Source of the DNA: Micromonospora sicca | Lineage (GTDB): Bacteria > Actinomycetota > Actinomycetes > Mycobacteriales > Micromonosporaceae | Direction: 5' to 3' | DNA: 64,000 nt | Assembly: GCF_003172935.1 (NCBI RefSeq) | Contig: NZ_QGKS01000187.1 | Span: forward strand, 55,433-119,432 | Program-made: the position numbers and the translations under genes | Notes under the pieces: model-generated | Databases searched by the model: none | Told to the model about the DNA's origin: nothing | The model's input: the letters and a program-made list of their open reading frames with translations, nothing else | Shown: positions 18,801 through 26,247 of the stretch, piece after piece | Position numbering within the stretch: the stretch's first letter is position 1 | How the letters are laid out: every line of letters starts with the position of its first letter

Positions 18801-21090
18801 TGATCGGCCACAGCTCGATCTTGTCGTCGGAGCGCGGCTGGAGGCCCGCCATGTCCTCGACGAAGATGTAGTTCATGTTCCCGAGCATCACGTGGTTCGG
18901 GTTGTTGCGGTTGTAGGTCTTCGTGGTCGGGTTCCAGTTGGAGTAGTACTCCGCCTGGTTCGGCACGCGAAGGTCCGCGCCCGGGTAGACGCTCCAGGCC
19001 ATCCAGTCCAGCAGCCGCTTGGCGTACGCCGGAGTGATGTACTTCTGCTGCGGGTCGTAGTGGCGCAGGGCGGAACGAACGCCGCGGTACTGCACGGCGA
19101 AGTTGATGTTGGAGAAGTTGTTGGAGCCGCCGATCCCATAGGCCGCGCGGTCGTACTGGTTGGCGGTGTAGAACGGGAAGATCGGGAAGTTGTCGCCGTA
19201 GGTGAGGAAGCGGAACCCGTCGACGTAGTTCTGCCACTGGTCGAACGGGATGAGATCCTCGGCGTAGACGTCGTAGAGGTTCGACTCCTTGGCCGGGATC
19301 AGGGCACGGGCCGACGCGGGCAACGGGTTGGCCTTGCCGTTGGAGCTGGCCGCACTGGTGGCTCCGTAGGATGTGCGAGCCAGGAACATCCGCATGTCGG
19401 AGCTCCACAGCTGGCTGAGGATCGCGTCGCGGGTGCCGTTGGCGGCGGTGGCCATCTCGTCGACCTTGGCCTGGTCAGCGCCCGAGATCTGGTAAAGCTG
19501 CCGGGCGGCGTCGAGGGCGCCCCACACGTACGCCGACTCGGGGCGTTCGATCGTGCGCGCGCCGGGGGCGCCGGCATTGGCCTTCGGGAAGCCGAACGAG
19601 ATGGCATCGGCGTCGTTGCCCGGCATGTAGTTGGTGTCGTAGGCGATGAGCTTGTTCTTGTTGCCGTCGTAGTGCTCGAGCTGACCGACGCCGTCGCCCT
19701 CGAAGTAGTGCGCGAACCTGCCGGCGATCTCCTTGCCCCCGCCATGCACGTTGTAGGCCTCGAGCCCGGCGGTGCCGATGTACTGCGAGTAGTGGTTGTT
19801 CCAGCTGGTGTGACCGGGGCTGTCGAGGAACGCCGAAGAACCGGACAGCTCGCCGATGTTGAGGACCTGGCCGTACGGCAGGTAGGGCGTACGCAGCCAC
19901 TTGGTGTCCTGCAGGTGCATCGGCTGGGTCAGCGCGATAGCGTTCTGGTAGAGGTTCGCCCCCTCGACGGTCGTGGGGTACTGGTAGGCGTAGCCGGGTG
20001 CGTTGGCGTCGAGGCTGTTGTAGCGCTCGCCCCACCAGCGGTAGACGATGGCCTTCTCGATGGCGGGATCGGGGACGTCGATGTAGGGGATGTCCTGGGC
20101 CCATTGGCGGTTGAACTCGGTGATGCCGGTGCGCACGGCCTGGGCCGGCGGCATCGCGGCGTACTCCTGATAGCTCTCGACCGTCTTGCGCAGCGTGGCC
20201 GACGAGACGGCGCCGACGACCGACAGCGACACCGAGCCGCCGGCGGGCACGGTGATCTGGCGGTCGAGGTTGGCACCGCTACGGGTGAAGCCGGCGCCGG
20301 TGAGGTCGATCGTGACGGTGTTCCACGGGGTGTCGACGAGGCCGTTGTTGGCGCCACTGGTGATGGTGCGGGTGCCGGTGAGCTCGGCCCCGCCGTCGCC
20401 GGCCTGGGTCGCCAGTGGTGAGTCGGCGCGGACGGTGAACGTCGCCGCCGAGCCGCCGGGGTTGGTGAAGTCGATGGCGGTGACTGCGACGTTGTCGTAG
20501 GTGATGAACTTCGTCAGATCGGCGGTGACTCCGGTAGCGCCGATCGTGTAGCGGCCTTTGGCGTGGCTCGGCGCGTTGAACCGGTTCGCGTTGACCTCGG
20601 TGACCGTCTGCCCGGGCACGGTGACCGTGTACAGGTTGCCGAGGTTGTTGGGGCCGCCGACGTAGGTGCTGCCGGCGAAGCCCATGGTGGTGAAGTTGTT
20701 GTTGCTCGCGCCGCGCATGTACAGGGAGCGGCCCCTGGTCATCAGCACCGCCGACCCGAGGGTCCCCCGCACACCCAGCACGCGGTCGAGGTAGTAGTCG
20801 GTGCCGCCGGCCGCGAGATCCTTGTCGAAGATCGACTGGTGCATGCTCGTCGCGGTGAACGGCACACCGGGCGCGAGCTGCGCAGCAACCTCGCCGACGT
20901 TGGTGTAGACCGGGTCCCCGATCTCCATGACGTGGCTCTGCCCGTTGGTGTAGAGCCCGACGTCGCCTTCGTTGCCCGGCAGGATCGGAGTGTCGGCGTG
21001 CGCCGCGGACGGCAGGCCGACCACTCCTCCCACCACCAGCGCGGCCACGGTCGACCAGACGGGCACTCTCCTCACGCATCTACTGATCAT
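15817..21090 (-). CDS. Large secreted (alpha/alpha)6-type glycosidase candidate with discoidin, Ig-like and PxKF-type domains
   Basis: 1757 residues. A Sec signal peptide (about 1-32, SAAHAD) precedes a long catalytic-type region (about 33-870) resembling MGH1/GH63-like (alpha/alpha)6 barrels: HTSWNNHYSQYIGTAG, GRFAHYFEGDG, ERPESAYVWGAL, LWSSDMRMFLAR, DLIPFDQWQNYVDGF and VMLGNMNYIFVEDM. Then come a discoidin domain (about 870-1050), an Ig/PKD-like module, a second discoidin (about 1155-1320), two Big_4-like modules and a 265-residue C-terminal OmpL47-like plus PxKF-type block shared with the protein at 28298. ATG 21090 has AAGGAG upstream. Size, order and the nearby GH127, LacI and CUT1 genes recall the bifidobacterial beta-L-arabinobiosidase GH121 (HypBA2), but this is inference; catalytic residues were not assigned. 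Confidence 0.7.
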   Translation of the reverse strand: MISRCVRRVPVWSTVAALVVGGVVGLPSAAHADTPILPGNEGDVGLYTNGQSHVMEIGDPVYTNVGEVAAQLAPGVPFTATSMHQSIFDKDLAAGGTDYYLDRVLGVRGTLGSAVLMTRGRSLYMRGASNNNFTTMGFAGSTYVGGPNNLGNLYTVTVPGQTVTEVNANRFNAPSHAKGRYTIGATGVTADLTKFITYDNVAVTAIDFTNPGGSAATFTVRADSPLATQAGDGGAELTGTRTITSGANNGLVDTPWNTVTIDLTGAGFTRSGANLDRQITVPAGGSVSLSVVGAVSSATLRKTVESYQEYAAMPPAQAVRTGITEFNRQWAQDIPYIDVPDPAIEKAIVYRWWGERYNSLDANAPGYAYQYPTTVEGANLYQNAIALTQPMHLQDTKWLRTPYLPYGQVLNIGELSGSSAFLDSPGHTSWNNHYSQYIGTAGLEAYNVHGGGKEIAGRFAHYFEGDGVGQLEHYDGNKNKLIAYDTNYMPGNDADAISFGFPKANAGAPGARTIERPESAYVWGALDAARQLYQISGADQAKVDEMATAANGTRDAILSQLWSSDMRMFLARTSYGATSAASSNGKANPLPASARALIPAKESNLYDVYAEDLIPFDQWQNYVDGFRFLTYGDNFPIFPFYTANQYDRAAYGIGGSNNFSNINFAVQYRGVRSALRHYDPQQKYITPAYAKRLLDWMAWSVYPGADLRVPNQAEYYSNWNPTTKTYNRNNPNHVMLGNMNYIFVEDMAGLQPRSDDKIELWPIKFGYDHFMANNLRYHGHDVTIVWDPDGSKYGLGAGYSLFLDGEKKVSTNALGKLTYDPNTNEVQAEDGVAVTFTATSKTTFPSAVDTPIKDARVVSYLKTAGIDLTEDAPNLATGAKLSSSYTQQGARPTPWRQLHTPGWSTTSMNYTPGAIAETERPVSLSAVTDGVTANEPYWGNYGTTDKNGYIELDLQSAKSFDNVKATFVSDRQAGGYHEPARWWVQVPDGHGGWKALPDQFKNPAASAPKFNEALFKTVTSDKLRIAFTNSPSYYTAISEIQVFNSGREVPPVANQAPVVTASRDTSADGNVSTRLVGTATDDGVPYDSELTVGWETVSAPSGASVIYSDQHAQATKVTGTVPGDYVFRFFANDGDKRSEVTVPVTLTKREVTAEFGASATVTTSGTASWENHNRVNDPGTPSSSNPGTGNGWGNWGQQQNGTSLARAAWIQYTWNSPVRLSSTDIYWYDDNGGTRRPTATTYAIETSEDGTTWTPVTLTNGSTYADGLAVNAYNHFNFQPIKTSQLRIRIWGVQGSGAGTGVLRWRANGETVDSVRSPVLMRTTVGQVPTLPSKLDATFASGARDKVEFRWQEITPDMVAEPNVDPFVVYGTNDVYGLVAEARIYVRPETAEHGISIQGAETFAQKVKVGELPYLPDKVEVSYNDGSRDNQAIGVDWHFDRSVVDTAGRYTIVGDLDLPDYVSEAGTTKTTLTLTVGDDKEAPATTLAWSPAAPNGTNGWYTTLPSFTLSAKDAFAVARTEYRLDGGEWTAYPGTPVTVDQQGSHRVEFRSTDDSGNVEETKAATVKVDTVAPTAKIDATIGIVYFGSVPPAPTCTASDAVSGRAGCVVSGYRTDVGTHTLTATATDAAGNVGTATQTYTVLPWTLKGFDDPVHMDGVVNTVKGGSTVPLKFEIFSNTTELTDPSLVTISTKQVTCSSGAATNDIEAVTSGATSLRYDSTAGQFVYNWKTPATPGACYTVTATARDGSSLTALFNLK

Positions 21091-21371
21091 GCTCTATCTC
21101 CTTGGTGGCGGTGCGGATGGACGGTGGCCGGCAGGTGTCCTGGTAGCCGTCTGGCCCGGATGTCGAGCAACGGCGACCGGCACGCGATCCGCGATCCGCG
21201 GCGACCGGTCTCCGACGACATCAACTCGATCAGCCTGTGGACCTCGCCGTGTGCGCGCCGCCGGTCGGCCCGGAAGCCGCCCGGTGACGCGCACCTCGGC
21301 CAGGCCGAGCGGCCGCAGGGCGCCGCGGGACAGGTGGCCGGCCAGTCGCCGGTGGGGTCGGAAGCTGACAT
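21091..21371 (-). pseudogene. GH127 N-terminal remnant
   Basis: An ATG at 21371 with GGAGG upstream opens MSASDPTGDWPA; the next frame then reads GALRPLGLAEVRVTG, which matches the start of the intracellular GH127 at 26244 (GRLRPLGLDEVRITGGFWAQRQ), and the first frame resumes with GFRADRRRAHGEVHRLI. So the first ~45 codons of a GH127-like gene survive with two shifts, and the catalytic part is gone. The frame that opens at 21371 ends with a TGA overlapping the ATG of the 1757-residue protein, so translation from here could still couple to it. Two operator-like palindromes lie upstream (21428 and 21499). Confidence 0.6.
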
Positions 21372-21427
21372 GCGTCACCTCCTGCTGGGTTCGCGTGACC
21401 CCGGTCACTAGCGCCCACCTTGGCTTA

Positions 21428-21441
21428 CGAAAACCTTTTCG
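21428..21441. promoter_or_regulatory. LacI-type operator, CGAAAA-CC-TTTTCG
   Basis: Perfect 6-bp half-sites around two bases, 57 bases before the ATG of the GH127 remnant. Related to the sites at 21499 and 22731 and therefore probably bound by the LacI protein encoded at 21585-22616. Confidence 0.7.
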
Positions 21442-21498
21442 GCAAGATGTCAGCCGAGGTCAATTCGAGCGCGACGACCGGACGGCCGACGAATGACA

Positions 21499-21513
21499 CC
21501 GAAAGGGTTTCGG
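21499..21513. promoter_or_regulatory. LacI-type operator, CCGAAA-GGG-TTTCGG
   Basis: Perfect 6-bp half-sites around three bases, between the 3' end of the LacI gene and the minus-strand remnant. With the site at 21428, 71 bases away, it could allow loop formation. The 213 bases from 21372 to 21584 hold no other feature that I can see. Confidence 0.7.
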
Positions 21514-21584
21514 ACGGGCCGGTGGGGACAGCAAGGGCACCCGGGCCGGTCGAGGGATACCGGCCGACGAGGGGAAGCCTCAGC

Positions 21585-22616
21585 TCACCGGCGGGCCACC
21601 GTAGAGCCACGGATGACCAGACGAGGCGCTTGGGTGTGCACGCCCTTGCCCATCTCCTCACCGTCAAGGGCGGCGAACACCCGCTGGGCCGCGGACCGGC
21701 CAAGCAGCTGCAGGTTCGGGTCGATGCTGGTCAGCTCCGGCCGGGAGTTGGTAACCATCTCGTCCCAGTTGTCGAACCCTATGACGGCGATGTCGCCCGG
21801 CACCTTTCGCCCCTGGTCACGCGCAGTGTCCAACGCTCCCCTGGCGATCTGGTCCGAGCCGCACAGGACTGCGTCGATGTCCGGGTACCGCTCGAGCAGC
21901 ACCGCAGTTGCGTCACGACCCCAGCGCTCCGACCACTCCGAGTACATCACCTCGCCGACCAGTTCCAGCCCGGCGGCGTCGAGCGCCGCCAGTGCGCCGG
22001 TGACCCGGTCCTGCGCGGCCGCGTAAGAGGGGTCACCGGTCACGTGCGCGATGCGGCTCCGCCCGCAGCTGATCAGGTGCTCGACGGCGAGTCTCCCCGC
22101 CGCCACGTTGTCGGGGACGAGCGACAGGTCCTCCGGGTCGTCGGACGGAGCGTAGACGTACACGACCGGGACCGGGAGGTCGTGGCCGACGGAGGGACGC
22201 GAGTCGGTCCGACTCCCCACCACGATCAGACCGTCGACCCGCCGACTCAACAGCGCCTTGAGCTGGTGCTGCTCGCGGATCGTGTCTCCGCGCGCGTCAC
22301 ACAGGAAGACGTTCACGCGGCCCGCACCGAAGGCGTCCTCGGCGCCCATGAGGATGGGGATGACGAACCGGCCCTGGAGGTCGCTGGTGAGCAGACCGAC
22401 GGTTCCGGTGCGCCCCACCAGCAAGCCCTGCGCAAGCGTGTTGGGGACGAAGGACAGCTGCTCGGCCGCCTGGAGCACGCGCGCCCGAGTGCGCGCGGCA
22501 ACCTGACTGCGTCCGTTGAGGGCCTTCGACGCCGTGGCCACCGAGACGCCGGCCAGCCGTGCCACCTCCGTCAGGGTCACCGCCTTCCTGCCGCCGACAT
22601 GGTCCTTGCCAGCCAT
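21585..22616 (-). CDS. LacI-family transcriptional regulator (beta-arabinoside locus)
   Basis: 343 residues. The N-terminal HTH is typical (VTLTEVARLAGVSVATASKALNGRSQVAARTRARVLQAAEQL, residues about 13-55), followed by the hinge region and a periplasmic-binding-protein-like sensor domain (GRTGTVGLLTSDLQGRFVIPI to SIDPNLQLLGRSAAQRVF). The ATG at 22616 follows GGAGGA. It is divergent from the CUT1 transporter operon and lies upstream of the remnant and 1757-residue protein on its own strand. The CGAAA...TTTCG palindromes on both sides (21428, 21499, 22731) are the likely binding sites. The ligand is unknown; an arabinose oligosaccharide is plausible from the neighbours. Confidence 0.93.
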   Translation of the reverse strand: MAGKDHVGGRKAVTLTEVARLAGVSVATASKALNGRSQVAARTRARVLQAAEQLSFVPNTLAQGLLVGRTGTVGLLTSDLQGRFVIPILMGAEDAFGAGRVNVFLCDARGDTIREQHQLKALLSRRVDGLIVVGSRTDSRPSVGHDLPVPVVYVYAPSDDPEDLSLVPDNVAAGRLAVEHLISCGRSRIAHVTGDPSYAAAQDRVTGALAALDAAGLELVGEVMYSEWSERWGRDATAVLLERYPDIDAVLCGSDQIARGALDTARDQGRKVPGDIAVIGFDNWDEMVTNSRPELTSIDPNLQLLGRSAAQRVFAALDGEEMGKGVHTQAPRLVIRGSTVARR

Positions 22617-22691
22617 GCGCTCTCCTCCATCGTTCCGGCCCCATGGTTCGCCGTAGGGCCGATCCCTGCGTCAAGACGCCGCACCAAGTGC

Positions 22692-22744
22692 TTGACGAGG
22701 GTGACGTCGGCCACTATTTTACACGAAACAGAAAAGGGTTTCGG
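22692..22744 (+). promoter_or_regulatory. Promoter and operator of the CUT1-GH127 operon
   Basis: TTGACG (22692-22697), a 17-base spacer and TATTTT (22715-22720) make a good sigma-70-type promoter reading toward the binding-protein gene. The operator GAAAAGGGTTTCGG (22731-22744) lies just past the expected start point, where a LacI-type repressor would block elongation. The leader to ATG 22940 is then about 210 bases; the 323-base gap holds no other gene and no recognised riboswitch. Confidence 0.65.
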
Positions 22745-22939
22745 TCTTTTCACAAAGCAAGCGTCAGTCACCCCCTGTCACGCGATCCTCCGACCACGAC
22801 GGAGACCCGGACGCATTCCTGGGCCGCGACCCGTACCGGCGTCGACCTATCACCGAAAAAGCACCACGGCAAGGCTCTCACCACACCACCACCGGGGCCG
22901 TGCAGCGGCTCCCGCTCAACGATGGGCAGAGGAGTAGCG

Positions 22940-24238
22940 ATGAAAACATTCCACCGGCGAGGCGGTCTGCGTACCGTCATGGCAGTCGGCCTCAGTGCGG
23001 CGGTCCTCGCGCTGGCCGCGTGTGGCGGCGGGAGCGACGCGGCGCCGGGAGCAGCGGTCAGCGTCGGCCCGGACGGAACCGACGACGGCAGCCAGCTGAC
23101 GCTGTGGACGCGAGCCCCCGTGGAAAAGCAGGCCAAGCTTCTGGTCGAGGCCTACAACAAGAGCCACAAGAACCAGGTCACCCTCACCGTCGTCCCCAAC
23201 GACGACTACGTCGCCAAGGTGGGGGCCGCAGCAGGGTCGAAGGGCCTGCCGGACCTGTTCGCCGCCGACATCGTCTATGTGCCGAACTGGGTGAAGCAGG
23301 GCCTGTTCCGGGACATCAGCGCCAACGTCGACGGGCTGAGCTTCAAGGACTCGATCAACAAGGGTCACCTCGGCGCTGGCACCGTCGACGGCAAGGAGCA
23401 CGTCCTGCCGTTCGTGCTGGACCTGTCGATGCTCTTCTGGAACAAGGCGCTGTTCAAGGAAGCAGGGCTCGACCCGGACAAGGCGCCCGCCACCCTCGAG
23501 GAGTACGCCGCCGACGCCAAGAAGATCCAGGCCCTGGGCAAGAAGGACGTGTACGGCACCGCGACCGGGCTCAACTGCGGGGGATGCCTCGTCTTCACCT
23601 GGTTCCCCACCGTCTGGGCCGCGGGCGGCCAGGTGATGAACGGCGACGGTACGCAGGCCAACTTCACCAGCGACCAGAGCAAGAAGGTCTTCGACACCTG
23701 GCGCGACCTCTGGAAGTCCGGGGCCGTTCTGCCGTCGTCGAAGGACGAAACCGGCGCCACCTGGACCGCGGGGTTCACCGAGGGCAAGGTGGGCCTGATG
23801 TTCTACCCGGCCACGCTGCTGTCGTCGACCAAGTTCGACGTTGGCGTGGCGGGTATCCCGGGACCCGGCGGCGGGGCGTCCACCTTCGTCGGCGGCGACG
23901 GCCTCGGCATCTCCAAGGACTCCAAGAAGGCCGCACAGGCCTGGAACTTCCTCAACTGGATGATGTCGGAGGAGGCTCAGGTCGAGGTCTTGGCCAAGGA
24001 CAACGACGTGGTCTCCCGCGGGGACCTGGCCAGCAACAAGTACGCCGTCAAGGACCCACGGCTGGTGACCATCAACGAGGTGGCCGGCAAGGGTCAGACG
24101 CCCGTCGCGATGAACTTCCAACAGGCGTACAACGCCACGAACAGCCCGTGGCTCAGCCTGGTCCGCGACTCCGTCCTCGGCGAGGGCACCAAGCTGCAGT
24201 CGAGCAACGAGCAGGTCACGTCGGTGCTGTCCCAGTAG
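22940..24238 (+). CDS. CUT1-type ABC transporter sugar-binding lipoprotein
   Basis: 432 residues. A lipoprotein signal peptide with lipobox LAACGGG (Cys28) anchors it outside the membrane. The body is a family-1 solute-binding protein (SBP_bac_1): LTLWTRAPVEKQAKLLVEAYNK near the start, PDLFAADIVYVPNWVKQG, FVLDLSMLFWNKALFKEAGL and FVGGDGLGISKDSKKAAQAWNF. Proteins of this type deliver oligosaccharides to a pair of MalF/MalG-like permeases, which follow directly. GGAG lies six bases before ATG 22940. First gene of an operon with two permeases and a GH127, so the cargo is probably a beta-linked arabinooligosaccharide (inference). A hairpin separates it from the permeases. Confidence 0.93.
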   Translation: MKTFHRRGGLRTVMAVGLSAAVLALAACGGGSDAAPGAAVSVGPDGTDDGSQLTLWTRAPVEKQAKLLVEAYNKSHKNQVTLTVVPNDDYVAKVGAAAGSKGLPDLFAADIVYVPNWVKQGLFRDISANVDGLSFKDSINKGHLGAGTVDGKEHVLPFVLDLSMLFWNKALFKEAGLDPDKAPATLEEYAADAKKIQALGKKDVYGTATGLNCGGCLVFTWFPTVWAAGGQVMNGDGTQANFTSDQSKKVFDTWRDLWKSGAVLPSSKDETGATWTAGFTEGKVGLMFYPATLLSSTKFDVGVAGIPGPGGGASTFVGGDGLGISKDSKKAAQAWNFLNWMMSEEAQVEVLAKDNDVVSRGDLASNKYAVKDPRLVTINEVAGKGQTPVAMNFQQAYNATNSPWLSLVRDSVLGEGTKLQSSNEQVTSVLSQ

Positions 24239-24252
24239 TCCACCCGCCCTGG

Positions 24253-24287
24253 TGCCGGACTCGGTCGTCGAGCGGCCGGGTCCGGCA
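24253..24287 (+). terminator. Intercistronic stem-loop after the binding-protein gene
   Basis: 12-bp stem with one G-T type mismatch (24253-24264 with 24276-24287) between the binding protein and the first permease. Such structures are common after binding-protein genes, where they stabilise the 5' message and reduce read-through into the permeases. Confidence 0.55.
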
Positions 24288-24338
24288 GCGGGCTGATCCA
24301 CTCCCCCGCGCCGTGCACGTCTCTTGGAGGGCCGCGCC

Positions 24339-25268
24339 GTGAGTATGTCCTTGATGTCCGGCCGAGCCAGACGCTTTCGCCGACGCTCGAGCGCGGCATC
24401 ACCCGCACGACGCGGTGAGGCCGTCAAGGGATGGCTCTACGTCTCGCCGACCGCGGTGTTCGTAGCGGTCTTGTTCATCCTGCCGCTGCTGCTGGTGGTC
24501 CGGATGTCGCTCTCGCGCTGGCCGCTGCTCACCGGCGACCAGGGCGTCAACGCCCCGGACAACTACACCAAGGTTCTCGACAACCGCTTCTTTGCCGACT
24601 CGGTCGTCTTCACACTCAAGTACACTGTCCTGGCCACCGCCCTGCTCATCGCGCTCGGCCTGGGCCTGGCCCTGCTGGTGCAGGAGTCCAGCCGTTGGAA
24701 GGGCCTGCTGCGGGCGTCGTTCCTCATCCCCAGCGCCCTTGGGCTCGCCTCCGCGTCCCTGCTGTTCTACGTGCTCTACTCGCCGATCGCCGGGCCGGCC
24801 GCGGACCTCATGGAGAAGCTCGGCTGGACGTTTCTCGGCAGCCCCAACGCCGCCCTGTTCTCCACGGTGTTCCTCATCGTCTGGCGTTTCGCCGGCTTCT
24901 ACATGCTCCTGATGCTGGTAGGCCTACAAGGCATCCCCGCTGAGCTCTACGAGGCGGCGCGGATCGACGGCGCGTCCCGGTGGCAGATCTTTCGTCGGAT
25001 CACCCTTCCGCTGCTGAGGCCGACGCTGGCGCTGACCACCATCATGTGCGTCACCGGCTCCCTGCTGGCCTTCGAGCAGTTCTACATCCTCACCAAGGGC
25101 GGCCCGGACAACAGCACCATCACCGTCGTCCAGCTCATCTACACGATGGCCTTCCAGGGACAGAACGACCTGGGAGTGGCCGCCGCGCTGTCGGTCATCG
25201 CCCTCATCGCCCTGGTCGTCATCAATGCGGTGCAGCTACGGGCCTTCCACAACCCGGACGAGAAGTGA
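24339..25268 (+). CDS. CUT1-type ABC transporter permease (MalF-like)
   Basis: 309 residues with six predicted membrane segments and the EAA loop ELYEAARIDGASRWQIFRRITLPLLRP near residue 205, the site that contacts the ATPase. The GTG at 24339 is chosen because GGAGG lies eight bases upstream; the nearby ATG at 24345 is a weaker choice. Works with the following permease as a heterodimer. No ATPase gene is present in this operon; in actinomycetes such CUT1 systems usually share one MsiK-type ATPase coded elsewhere. Confidence 0.93.
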   Translation: MSMSLMSGRARRFRRRSSAASPARRGEAVKGWLYVSPTAVFVAVLFILPLLLVVRMSLSRWPLLTGDQGVNAPDNYTKVLDNRFFADSVVFTLKYTVLATALLIALGLGLALLVQESSRWKGLLRASFLIPSALGLASASLLFYVLYSPIAGPAADLMEKLGWTFLGSPNAALFSTVFLIVWRFAGFYMLLMLVGLQGIPAELYEAARIDGASRWQIFRRITLPLLRPTLALTTIMCVTGSLLAFEQFYILTKGGPDNSTITVVQLIYTMAFQGQNDLGVAAALSVIALIALVVINAVQLRAFHNPDEK

Positions 25269-25275
25269 GAGCGAC

Positions 25276-26247
25276 ATGAGCACCCACGCATCAACGCCCG
25301 CCAGCGCTCACGCCGCGAAGAACCCGGGCACCGGCTTGTCCGACCGTTCCTCGGCGAGCGACGGCGCCGCCATCGGGAAGGCGACACCGGCACGTCCTGG
25401 TCCGGTGCGCCGTCCCCCCACGACAACCATCGGTGGCCTGGTCCTACGTACGCCGTACTGGATCTTCACCGGGGGTCTGGCCATCATCTTCCTGTTTCCG
25501 CTGGCCTGGACGGCGGTCGCGTCCGTCTCGCCGCACGCGGGCACCAACCAGACCGACGGGTGGGGCTTCGGCAACTACCGCACGCTGGCCGACTATCAGG
25601 CCGGCATCTGGCAGTACCTCGCCAACTCGGCGTTCGTCTCCCTGACCACGGTCGTCCTCACGCTGGCGATCTCCCTGCTGGGCGGGTACGCGTTCGCACG
25701 GTTCAACTTCCCCGGCAAGAACGTCCTGTTCCTGACCACTCTGGCGATCCTCATGGTCCCCTACGCGACGATGCTGATCCCGCTCTACGTCCTTCTGAAC
25801 CAGCTGAGTCTGCAGGATTCGCTCATCGGCGTGGCCCTGGTCCTGACGATGTTCCAGCTGCCGTTCTCCACCTTCATGATGCGGATCTCTTTCGAGGCCA
25901 TCCCTCGCGAGCTGGACGAGGCGGCCCTCGTCGACGGCTGCTCCTCCTGGACGGCGCTGTGGCGGGTGCTACTGCCGGCGGTCAAGCCCGGTCTGATCAC
26001 CGTCGGTCTCTTCGCCTTCCTGACGGCCTGGAACGATTTCATGGCACCCCTGATCCTGATCAATGACTCGAACAGGTTCACCCTCCCGCTGGCCGTCTCC
26101 AACCTGCGCGTCCAGGTGCAGGGAGTCATCGACTATGGGGCCACGGAAGCCGGAGTCGTGGTGCTGGCCATGCCCTGCATCGTCCTGTTCCTGCTTCTGC
26201 AACGTCACTACGTCCGCGGCTTCATGTCCGGCGCCTTCAAAGGATGA
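25276..26247 (+). CDS. CUT1-type ABC transporter permease (MalG-like)
   Basis: 323 residues. A long polar N-terminus (about 55 residues) precedes six membrane segments, with the EAA motif ELDEAALVDGCSSWTALWRVLLPAVKP near residue 215 and the MalG-type end LLLQRHYVRGFMSGAFKG. It starts seven bases after the first permease and overlaps the GH127 gene by 4 nt (ATGA), so the glycosidase is translated together with the transporter. Function: second half of the membrane channel for the oligosaccharide bound by the lipoprotein at 22940. Confidence 0.93.
   Translation: MSTHASTPASAHAAKNPGTGLSDRSSASDGAAIGKATPARPGPVRRPPTTTIGGLVLRTPYWIFTGGLAIIFLFPLAWTAVASVSPHAGTNQTDGWGFGNYRTLADYQAGIWQYLANSAFVSLTTVVLTLAISLLGGYAFARFNFPGKNVLFLTTLAILMVPYATMLIPLYVLLNQLSLQDSLIGVALVLTMFQLPFSTFMMRISFEAIPRELDEAALVDGCSSWTALWRVLLPAVKPGLITVGLFAFLTAWNDFMAPLILINDSNRFTLPLAVSNLRVQVQGVIDYGATEAGVVVLAMPCIVLFLLLQRHYVRGFMSGAFKG

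Noticed and set aside
16129..20421. Long plus-strand open frames opposite the 1757-residue protein
   Set aside because: Composition is rich in Arg, Gly, Val and His without domains, and they mirror the coding strand's codon pattern.
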